From the NCBI GenBank assembly GCA_003349915.1, contig QFXE01000007.1:35366-99365 (forward strand): 64,000 bases of DNA. Reading direction: 5' to 3'. Below the pieces are notes generated by a model, which saw nothing but the letters and a program-made list of their open reading frames with translations, ran no database searches and was not told where the DNA came from. This document shows, piece after piece, positions 57,308 to 64,000 of the stretch (positions are counted from its first letter, which is position 1; every line of letters starts with the position of its first letter). Both the position numbers and the translations under genes were made by a program. This DNA comes from an endosymbiont of Escarpia spicata (GTDB lineage: Bacteria > Pseudomonadota > Gammaproteobacteria > Chromatiales > Chromatiaceae).

Positions 57308-58390
57308 TTAGTCCATGACCTGGTAAAGATTCCTGTAGTGGTTAACTATGCCACAGACACGACATAACGTATTTTCGCCCTTCTCACTTTCTTTCGGCAC
57401 GTGATAGTCAGCACCACAAGCAGTACACCGCGCCTGAACCAAGTTAATTCTCATCTGATCAGGGATGGTCCACATATTGATTGATATCGCCCCGACTTCA
57501 CACCCGTCAATGCACAGGCCGCAATTACTGCAATTTTCTGCTGTTATTTTGTAACTTTTCGCATCCAACACATTACACATGTCAATCATCAGCGCATCAT
57601 GTGGACACAACCTGACACAGGCATCACAGCCATTGCAAAGATTCGTGTCGATAACGGGGACAAATGGAACCATTGAATCAGTTTTCTCAGACGGGAGTAT
57701 TTGTCCTGGAGGAACAGACCATGCCTGTCCATTGGCACTGAGCTTGTCTTCTGTGGATCGCTCGGTGACGGCCATTCCAAGCGCCCTTCGAAGAAATGAT
57801 CTTCGTCCTATCTCCTGCCCGTTTGCGGTTGCAGTCGTTTTCAGGTTATCAAGCCATTTATTCGACGAAAGTACATGCTGCCGCATTGGAGAGGCATTTC
57901 TGTCTTTCAACATACGATTTATCCTGATTACAGCATGTTCAAGCCTGTGAACATTTCCACGGTCACAGCGAGCGCAGTCACCGTGGGTGATCATTATGTC
58001 TTTTGTTCCCTTTCGGTAGAGCAATAGCAGGTCGCGTATTCCTATGCTATGGATACAGGGTATTATCCCTTCGACATCGCTGACCATTGCCCGCTCACAA
58101 GCCAGAAAGGCGGTATCACGGCCTTTCCAGTGGCACTGGTGTGGCTCATTCAAACGCTGAATGGCCCCTTCTGGACAAACAGGGACACAGAGACCGCAAC
58201 CATCACAATTACTGGTATCGAGCCCAAGTATTGAGTCATCCAATATCCATGCCTGCCTGGGACAGGCATCCACACACGAACTGCAACTGGCGGTTGCCAT
58301 CAAAGAGTGAACACACTTTCCTTCCCCCACTTCAGGCTGTTTAAGCTCAAGTAGTGCCTGGCTGATCAGATTGCGGAAATTTGACCCCAT
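57308..58390 (-). CDS. polyferredoxin with internal twin-arginine motif
   Basis: 360 residues. Cysteine groups: CVHSLMATASCSSCVDAC, CDGCGLCVPVC, a central CARC, CNGCDACVRLC, CSNCGLCIDGC and a C-terminal rubredoxin-like pair (CTACG, CRVCG). A twin-arginine sequence GRRSFLRRALG occurs at about residue 200, not at the N-terminus, which resembles a fused second protein. Its role is unclear: perhaps electron transfer or maturation for the molybdoenzyme. Confidence 0.7.
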   Translation of the reverse strand: MGSNFRNLISQALLELKQPEVGEGKCVHSLMATASCSSCVDACPRQAWILDDSILGLDTSNCDGCGLCVPVCPEGAIQRLNEPHQCHWKGRDTAFLACERAMVSDVEGIIPCIHSIGIRDLLLLYRKGTKDIMITHGDCARCDRGNVHRLEHAVIRINRMLKDRNASPMRQHVLSSNKWLDNLKTTATANGQEIGRRSFLRRALGMAVTERSTEDKLSANGQAWSVPPGQILPSEKTDSMVPFVPVIDTNLCNGCDACVRLCPHDALMIDMCNVLDAKSYKITAENCSNCGLCIDGCEVGAISINMWTIPDQMRINLVQARCTACGADYHVPKESEKGENTLCRVCGIVNHYRNLYQVMD

Positions 58391-58401
58391 CTAATTTGTG
58401 A

Positions 58402-58785
58402 TCAGATTTTAAGGGTACGAATATAGGCGACAAGCGCCTGAATTTCAGTCTCAGGAATGTCTGCACGGCCCGGCATGGTTGGCGCGCCACCGTATGCTGC
58501 AGAACCACTCTTAATGATGTTAAACAGATCGATGTCCGTGCCGGTTGCTCCGTCACCATCCGTATCGTAGTTAAATATGCCTTCACTAAAGCTACGTGGT
58601 TTTGGGTTCATTGCGGCAGCTGCGGGTCCGTCCCCTTTACCCGCTGGTCCATGACAGGCGCCGCATGCCCCTTTGCCGTCATATACCGCCTTACCTGTTG
58701 CCGCGTCAGCCATTGCAGTGGATGACAGTGCGATCAAAAGTCCCGCTGTTATAATGCTGACAACAAGATTGAGTGTCTTCTTCAT
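58402..58785 (-). CDS. monohaem cytochrome c
   Basis: About 127 residues: signal peptide and one CxxCH (GACGACHGPAG) of class I type, with the distal Met probably in APTMPGRAD. It lies between the chaperone and polyferredoxin genes of set 2. GGAAGAG precedes the ATG. Likely soluble periplasmic electron carrier. Confidence 0.88.
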   Translation of the reverse strand: MKKTLNLVVSIITAGLLIALSSTAMADAATGKAVYDGKGACGACHGPAGKGDGPAAAAMNPKPRSFSEGIFNYDTDGDGATGTDIDLFNIIKSGSAAYGGAPTMPGRADIPETEIQALVAYIRTLKI

Positions 58786-58835
58786 GTCTGTATCTCTTCC
58801 GTTGTTAAATTCAATCATACTTGTTAAGAGGTTAC

Positions 58836-58999
58836 CTAGTGGGCCGTGCGGAAAGTAAGTTCACATCTTTCATCCCTTCGCGGCGCCTGCCGTCGTTGCA
58901 AGACGCTTGCTGTAGAGGGGCTACAGCGGCGGTCTTGCGCCTTGGCAGACACCACGAATGAATAAAATCTGTTTCTTTACTTTCCGCATGGCCCACTAG
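58836..58999. mobile_element. 164-bp palindromic element flanked by CTAG
   Basis: 23-bp terminal inverted repeats, 22/23 identical, starting CTAGTGGGCCGTGCGGAAAG. Inside is a second hairpin around GCTGTAG-AGGGG-CTACAGC. CTAG occurs at both outer ends, possibly a target duplication or part of the repeat. Its right end overlaps the TAG stop of the chaperone gene. Confidence 0.75.
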
Positions 59000-59778
59000 A
59001 CCGCTGGTCCCATGCCTGGCATAAAACTGACAGGCACTGATTCAACTTGCCTTTTTGGCTTCATCCGTTCCTCAATCTCTTCAGATGTTGGGCGGGGCTC
59101 ATCAAGAATATTGGCTAGAAGGTCCCGCAGCTCTTCACAGTAGTAAGCTGTCACCAGAGAAAGGCCTGCAAAATAGGGCGTATCACAACGATTTGCCACT
59201 CTATTGGAAAATTGCATTAACCAACGTAATAGGTGTTCATCCATGAAATGCGCAACTTCCCTGACCACTTCTAAATCTGGATTCTTTTCAAACAGAAACT
59301 GCAGAAAACGCAATTGAATCACCAAGTGATCATCAGGGCGTATTCTCCAGTCCTCTACACCAAGCCCGTGACGCTCATAACAACTCCTTACCTGGAACAT
59401 TGAGTCCTGACATATGAGGTTTTCTTCATCTATCCAAACGGATTCCTCAGGGGATGCATTGATCCCGTAGTTTAGATAGATGCTGGCATAATCCGCTGCT
59501 AACTGATCAAGTGTTTCGGTCCCAATATCTTCAGGCAGCGCCCTGAGCGTCTCATCAAAAAATGCCAGAGACTTTTGACCTTCATCTGATTTCAGCCTTA
59601 ATCCAAGCGATGTCGAAAAACCTTCACTTCGTAACGCCGACAAGAGTTTTTCTTCGGGTTCAATATCGTGCAACATTGCCAACAGCGAAAGATCCCCAGT
59701 CACAGCGGAACAAAACACCGCAAGTGGATCTTCTGCAATGAGAGTCTCTGCTGTTGAACCTGCCATCTGGTTGACCAT
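58996..59778 (-). CDS. TorD/DmsD-family chaperone
   Basis: 260 residues, all-helical. The TorD pattern is seen as LAADYASIYLNYG, SPEESVW, and DDHLVIQLRFLQFLF. These chaperones bind Tat signals of molybdoenzymes and guide cofactor insertion, so the two DmsA-like proteins nearby are the likely clients. The ATG overlaps the ferredoxin stop (TAATG). The stop TAG lies within the palindromic element, so the original C-terminus may have been different. Confidence 0.85.
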   Translation of the reverse strand: MVNQMAGSTAETLIAEDPLAVFCSAVTGDLSLLAMLHDIEPEEKLLSALRSEGFSTSLGLRLKSDEGQKSLAFFDETLRALPEDIGTETLDQLAADYASIYLNYGINASPEESVWIDEENLICQDSMFQVRSCYERHGLGVEDWRIRPDDHLVIQLRFLQFLFEKNPDLEVVREVAHFMDEHLLRWLMQFSNRVANRCDTPYFAGLSLVTAYYCEELRDLLANILDEPRPTSEEIEERMKPKRQVESVPVSFMPGMGPAV

Positions 59779-60443
59779 TATTTCACCTTGCCTTTGCTGT
59801 GTGGAACAAAACCTATAGACGGTTTGGTGAGTTCGATGTTCGCCATATTCTTGACTTGCCGAACAATCTCATCGTTCGGTCCAACAGCTACAGTCTCTAA
59901 CTCTCCATCCCAGATGCTGTCAATCTGTCCTATATCAAGCACACGCATCATGCAAGCCATGACACAGTAGGGTTTTCGGCCAGCTTCGATTTCGTCAACG
60001 CACATATTGCATTTCTTTACGATGTTATCGGCAGGATCAAACTGAGGTGCGCCAAACGGGCATGCAGCTTCGCATCGCCGGCAACCAATACAGAGGGTTG
60101 AGTCGATATCGACGATGCCATCTGCTTTCCGTTTGAATATGGCTCCGGTTGGACAGGTAGGCAGGCAGGCAGGCTCAGCACAGTGGTTGCACGACATGTT
60201 GACTTTATAGGCATAGACATTCGGATAGGTTCCGCCCTCAATGTACTGGACCCTCCGAAACCTTGGCCCTGGCATCAGACCGTTTTTATCTTTACAGGCA
60301 ATTTCACACGCCCTGCAACCGATGCAATCAACATTATTATGTACAAAACCTAATTGCGTATCTGGTTTGACCGGTGTGTAAGTCTCACGTTTGACTCGTT
60401 TGACTGCTTCCTTGATCTTGGCCTTGTCTTTTGTTTCTGACAT
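59778..60443 (-). CDS. four-cluster ferredoxin subunit, set 2
   Basis: 221 residues, same four cysteine groups as the set 1 copy (CIGCRACEIACK; CNHCAEPACLPTCP; CIGCRRCEAACPFG; CNMCVDEIEAGRKPYC). DmsB-like electron-transfer subunit. GGAGG precedes the ATG. Confidence 0.9.
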   Translation of the reverse strand: MSETKDKAKIKEAVKRVKRETYTPVKPDTQLGFVHNNVDCIGCRACEIACKDKNGLMPGPRFRRVQYIEGGTYPNVYAYKVNMSCNHCAEPACLPTCPTGAIFKRKADGIVDIDSTLCIGCRRCEAACPFGAPQFDPADNIVKKCNMCVDEIEAGRKPYCVMACMMRVLDIGQIDSIWDGELETVAVGPNDEIVRQVKNMANIELTKPSIGFVPHSKGKVK

Positions 60444-60460
60444 TTATCTATCCTCCAAGA

Positions 60461-63025
60461 TTAAAGGTCACGACGAAAAACGTGTGCTCTCGAAGTGGCA
60501 AGCTTGTCCCAACCTGGACGATGTTCCAGATCTGTTTTCTTGATGTCACAGAGCACGGTGTTATATGCGAATGCTCCAGCCGGACTCGGCTCGTCCAGGG
60601 TCAGCATGTCCGGATTCCCGGCACGGTCCACCCCGTTCTCATCAAGATCAATCCATGCTCCTTCATGCAACACGGCAACACCCGGCATACAGCGTTCAGT
60701 CACGTAGACCGGTACTACGCATTTGCCACGGTCATTCCAGACCTCCACAATGTCGCCGGTCTTGAGGCCCAGCCTCCTTGCATCGGATGCGTTCACCGTT
60801 ATCTCCTGCTCATATGTCTCGCGCAACCAGCTGCAATTATTGAAGATGGAGTGGGTTCGCCAACGCGGATGCGGCGAGATCAAATGGAACGGGTGTTTCT
60901 TGATTTTTGGACTGTTCAGCGACTCCCATGGCTCGATCCATTTGGGGATGGAGGGGATCTCATAGCCGTACATGGTTTTCTTCCAATCGGTGATCTGCGC
61001 CAACTGGCCGGAAAAAATTTCAATCTTTCCTGATGCGGTCTGGAAGCTTGTGCCATTCTCGATCTGATCACGGAAAGCGACATGTGGCTGATCCAGATTA
61101 AATTTATAGACACCACGTTGCTTAAACTCGTCCCATGACATATCGACATGTTGGTGGGGTATCACTTTTGTCTCCCACCATTCACGCAGGTATGCCTCAT
61201 CAACATTATCATTGACATGGAAGTAGTCCCGGCTGGCCTTGGGATTGTAGGCCTTACCAAAAACATCGCCGCCGATACGATAGGCCAGTTCAGTGAAGAC
61301 CTGGAGATCTGTCTTCGACTCACCCATTGGCTCAATGACTTTCGGACGATGGATATAGTAGTGCCCCTTGTACCAGGGCAGCGCCGTGTCGTGCCGTTCG
61401 AAGTGGGTGGCAATAGGCAGCAGGATATCGGCATAGAGTCCCGAAGGTGTGATGGTGGAATCCATGCAGACCACCAGTTCCAACTTCTTGATCGCCTCTA
61501 AATCTTTATTGATATTGGTGAGCTGATTGAGCCAGTCAGAACCCTGCCAGAAGATGCCTTTGATATTGGGTATCTGCCCGTCGGTCTCATCCTGGCGTTG
61601 CCAGAGTCCTATCTCTTCACGCTTCACGTTGGGGTAGTTGAGTACACAGTGAGCCCAACGATCTGACTTGATAGACTGGAACCAGATATTGGCATATTGA
61701 TCATAGGGATAGGCCACTGCTTCTGCATGCCAAGCCTTACCCACACCTTCTGCGCAGCCCCCAAGAATACCGATATTTCCTGTCATCGCCTGTAGCGCAG
61801 CAGCCATGCGGTTGTACTGCTCGCCATAGGCGTTACGTCCGGGCGCCCAGGATGCCTTCAATGCGGCAGGCTTGGTCTCAGCATACATACTGGCCAGTTT
61901 TCTGATGTCTTTGGCCGCCACTCCGCAGATATTCTCCGCCCATTCCGGCGTTTTCGGTTCACCATCATAGGTGCCCAGGATATAGTCATTGAAGTTCTCC
62001 TTGCCCTCTGCCCAATCTGGCATTGTGCCCGCATCCATACCTTGGACAAATTTATCGATGAATGCCTGGTCCTGCAGATTGTTGGTAAAGATATGGTGGG
62101 CCATGCCCGCCATCATTGCTGCATCGGTATTGGGCCTGATGGGTATCCACCAGGCATCGTAGGCGGAAGCGGAATCGGTATACTGCGGGTCGATCAGCAC
62201 AAACTTGCAGCCGCGCTGTTTTGCCATGCGCATATACATAAAGGTGTTGCCACCGTGGAATGTATAGGCCGGGTTCCATCCCCACATGATCATCAGCTTT
62301 GAGTGGGCAAAGGCATCGTCCTCGTTGCCGTCTTCAATGGTGCCAAAGGTCATGCGTGAACTGAAGGTCGTGGCTTGGTAAGAGGGAACCGACCAGGAGT
62401 TGGTACGGCTGCCGAACATGCCGAGAAAGCGGCCCAGCAGACCTTCGATCTGATCTGATTTGTGCAGCACGCCATAGGAGGCACCAGCATAACTCTGATC
62501 CAACAAGGCGGTAGGGCCGTAGGTATCCTTGAGGTGGATCATCTTCTTGCTGACGAAGTTCAGGGCTTCATCCCAGGAAATACGCTTGAACTTGCCTTCA
62601 CCTCGTTCACCCACCCGTATCATGGGATAGAGCAGGCGTTCTGCTGAATAGATGCGCTGGCGATAAGAACGGCCACGCAGGCAAGCCCTTAATTGTGGCT
62701 CTTCGAGGCTGTCCTTGCCAAAATGACCGTCACGTTGATATCGGCCGTCATCGGTGGAGAGGCGCACAATGACATCCTTCCACTTATGCGCAACCAACAT
62801 GTGACGGGAGCCGCAATTGTGTGCGCAGCTGGTTACCACAGTTTCCAGTTCATCATCCTTGGGGTAGGGCTCATAGGCAAAGGCATTGGCCTCTTTGGCC
62901 GTCTTCAGTTCAACCAGGCCACCGGCAACAACGGCAGCGCCTCCTGCAGCAGTTGTCTTCAGAAAGGATCGCCGGGAGAGATTCAGGCGTTCGAGTAGAT
63001 CATCGTTTGTTTTCTTGGTGCTCAT
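60461..63025 (-). CDS. DmsA/YnfE-like molybdopterin oxidoreductase, set 2
   Basis: 854 residues, paralogue of the set 1 enzyme. Tat signal LSRRSFLKTTAAGG at residues 16-30. The N-terminal cluster again reads CAHNCGSRH with a later CLRG cysteine, so the His at the third position is shared. The region after it lacks the extra Cys seen in set 1 (HFGKD instead of CYGKD). Substrate unknown. GGAG precedes the ATG by 8 nt. Confidence 0.88.
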   Translation of the reverse strand: MSTKKTNDDLLERLNLSRRSFLKTTAAGGAAVVAGGLVELKTAKEANAFAYEPYPKDDELETVVTSCAHNCGSRHMLVAHKWKDVIVRLSTDDGRYQRDGHFGKDSLEEPQLRACLRGRSYRQRIYSAERLLYPMIRVGERGEGKFKRISWDEALNFVSKKMIHLKDTYGPTALLDQSYAGASYGVLHKSDQIEGLLGRFLGMFGSRTNSWSVPSYQATTFSSRMTFGTIEDGNEDDAFAHSKLMIMWGWNPAYTFHGGNTFMYMRMAKQRGCKFVLIDPQYTDSASAYDAWWIPIRPNTDAAMMAGMAHHIFTNNLQDQAFIDKFVQGMDAGTMPDWAEGKENFNDYILGTYDGEPKTPEWAENICGVAAKDIRKLASMYAETKPAALKASWAPGRNAYGEQYNRMAAALQAMTGNIGILGGCAEGVGKAWHAEAVAYPYDQYANIWFQSIKSDRWAHCVLNYPNVKREEIGLWQRQDETDGQIPNIKGIFWQGSDWLNQLTNINKDLEAIKKLELVVCMDSTITPSGLYADILLPIATHFERHDTALPWYKGHYYIHRPKVIEPMGESKTDLQVFTELAYRIGGDVFGKAYNPKASRDYFHVNDNVDEAYLREWWETKVIPHQHVDMSWDEFKQRGVYKFNLDQPHVAFRDQIENGTSFQTASGKIEIFSGQLAQITDWKKTMYGYEIPSIPKWIEPWESLNSPKIKKHPFHLISPHPRWRTHSIFNNCSWLRETYEQEITVNASDARRLGLKTGDIVEVWNDRGKCVVPVYVTERCMPGVAVLHEGAWIDLDENGVDRAGNPDMLTLDEPSPAGAFAYNTVLCDIKKTDLEHRPGWDKLATSRAHVFRRDL

Positions 63026-63049
63026 CCGTACATCTCCAACAGCAAAATA

Positions 63050-63847
63050 CTACTTCGCCGCCTGTTTGATTTTGATTTGGAATCTTGGCTCGGACAGGGT
63101 AGGACGCTCTTTGGCCCAATCAGGGATCTCTTTCGCCATGCCTTTCCAGCTATGACGTGGATAGGGATAGGGGATTCGGTACCATTGGCGTCCGCCGTGA
63201 CAACCGAAGCAGACGTCGGAGTCTTTAATACCTGCTTCTTCAATGGCATCAGCTTTAAGGAAATTGACCTGATGCCGAGTCGTGCGAATACTTGCGTGAC
63301 AAAGCAGGCAATTCCCTTGAAACATGTTGCGTGATTCACTCCATGGGCTTGGCAATCCCATAAGTTTGTATGGGTTGGCGCCATGGCACATCAGACAGAT
63401 GTCCGGATTAACTGCCTTACGCAGGGTGAAATCTGTGTTTGAATGATCTGGTGGGATAGCGGCTTCCTGCCGTGGATTACTCCCTTGGTGGCAGGTGTTG
63501 CACTTCATATCCATCACCTGTTTTGCCAATGGTGTCACCAGATGGCGGCGATGAAATGTATCCTGCTCACCGGAATAACTGCTGAGAGTCTGATACCAGG
63601 CAGTTGTTGCAGTGGAACTGACGCCTGCCAGCGACTTTTTGAGTACCTTTCGATCCAGAATCTCCTGATGACAGCTCAAGCACTGCTCATCGGTGGCGTC
63701 ATCAATAGCTGGTTTGAAATGGATCGGGTGCCATCGCGCCTGCTCGTAATTTCCTTTTATGCCGTCAGCAGCGAAAGCCCCGTTACCTGCCATCATCAGC
63801 ATAGAAAAAAGCAGCGAAAAAAATATGAATTGTGCTTCCAACTTCAT
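63050..63847 (-). CDS. pentahaem cytochrome c, set 2
   Basis: 265 residues: signal peptide, five CxxCH sites (CLSCH, CNTCH, CLMCH, CLLCH, CFGCH), same layout as the set 1 cytochrome (HFKPAIDDATDEQ before the first haem). It is the first gene of set 2 visible here; 118 bp separate it from the gene at the window edge. Confidence 0.88.
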   Translation of the reverse strand: MKLEAQFIFFSLLFSMLMMAGNGAFAADGIKGNYEQARWHPIHFKPAIDDATDEQCLSCHQEILDRKVLKKSLAGVSSTATTAWYQTLSSYSGEQDTFHRRHLVTPLAKQVMDMKCNTCHQGSNPRQEAAIPPDHSNTDFTLRKAVNPDICLMCHGANPYKLMGLPSPWSESRNMFQGNCLLCHASIRTTRHQVNFLKADAIEEAGIKDSDVCFGCHGGRQWYRIPYPYPRHSWKGMAKEIPDWAKERPTLSEPRFQIKIKQAAK

Positions 63848-63964
63848 AGCAAAACCCTCGCCTGGTGCGATGCATATCGCTTTTCTTGATGTTGTGGGAG
63901 TTGATTTTGGAAAGGCACATCCTTGTGCCCTGCAGCATCCTTGCAGAATTATCCCAGGGTCAGC

Positions 63965-64000
63965 CTAGCGCCAGCCGCCCATGCCGCCCATACCGGACAT
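63965..64000 (-). CDS. C-terminal end of a gene beyond the window
   Basis: On the minus strand the last 12 codons read MSGMGGMGGWR then TAG, in frame to the window edge. The Met/Gly-rich tail recalls the dihaem cytochrome at 51019. Too short to identify. Confidence 0.35.
   Translation of the reverse strand: MSGMGGMGGWR

Noticed and set aside
1..64000. CRISPR arrays, tRNA or rRNA genes, prophage
   Set aside because: I saw no regularly spaced repeats, no cloverleaf patterns I could support and no phage structural genes.

Overview
The window reads as chromosomal DNA of a gammaproteobacterium. The core genes are of that type: the EF-P modification set efp/epmA/epmB, dnaX with an adjacent 4.5S SRP RNA, the ybaB-recR pair, dapD, a HIT protein and OmpR/EnvZ-like and Crp/Fnr regulators. 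The many c-type cytochromes and the periplasmic molybdenum enzymes suggest a respiratorily versatile bacterium, perhaps a sediment- or symbiosis-associated sulfur oxidiser of the Chromatiales type. That placement is inference; no sulfur-oxidation marker gene is in the window.

Region 1 (1-11.9 kb) holds two divergent gene sets around a 650-bp spacer. Leftward are a secreted haem protein, a LamG-containing dihaem lipoprotein and a Tat-exported DUF1501-like protein. Rightward are a dihaem beta-propeller lipoprotein resembling the hydrazine synthase alpha subunit, an SH3-beta-barrel protein, a second beta-barrel, a TlpA thioredoxin, a DUF4266 lipoprotein and a DUF3570 barrel. All carry export signals, so this looks like one cell-envelope redox system of unknown function. 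It is the strongest candidate here for an undescribed system.

Region 2 (12-38 kb) is mostly housekeeping: epmA/efp/epmB, two cold-shock genes, a diguanylate cyclase, a phospholipase-D-like protein, a GH13 glycosidase, a receiver/membrane protein, a copper-type TonB receptor, a lysine/diaminopimelate cluster (dapD, yffB-like, dapL, lysA), a copper P-type ATPase, HIT, recR, ybaB, dnaX, the SRP RNA and a lipoprotein. Many spacers carry GTAGG-ended palindromes of the REP type. A decayed fragment of a group II intron reverse transcriptase lies near 25.1 kb.

Region 3 (38-48.7 kb) has an acetolactate synthase, a glycosyltransferase that seems to start at ATT, a GGDEF/EAL gene broken by a deletion, two cytochrome-c'-like proteins, a FadL-type porin, and a response regulator/histidine kinase pair preceded by a complex 264-bp inverted-repeat element.

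Region 4 (48.7-64 kb, all leftward) is a respiratory island with two paralogous sets, each in the order pentahaem cytochrome, Tat-exported DmsA/YnfE-like molybdopterin subunit, four-cluster ferredoxin subunit. Set 2 is followed by a TorD-like chaperone, a monohaem cytochrome, an unusual polyferredoxin and a Crp/Fnr regulator. Set 1 is followed by a dihaem cytochrome, a DUF302 protein and a thioredoxin-NHL protein. No DmsC/NrfD-like membrane anchor is visible, so electrons probably pass through the cytochromes. In both catalytic subunits the third cysteine of the N-terminal cluster motif is histidine. A 164-bp palindromic element flanked by CTAG supplies the stop codon of the chaperone gene.
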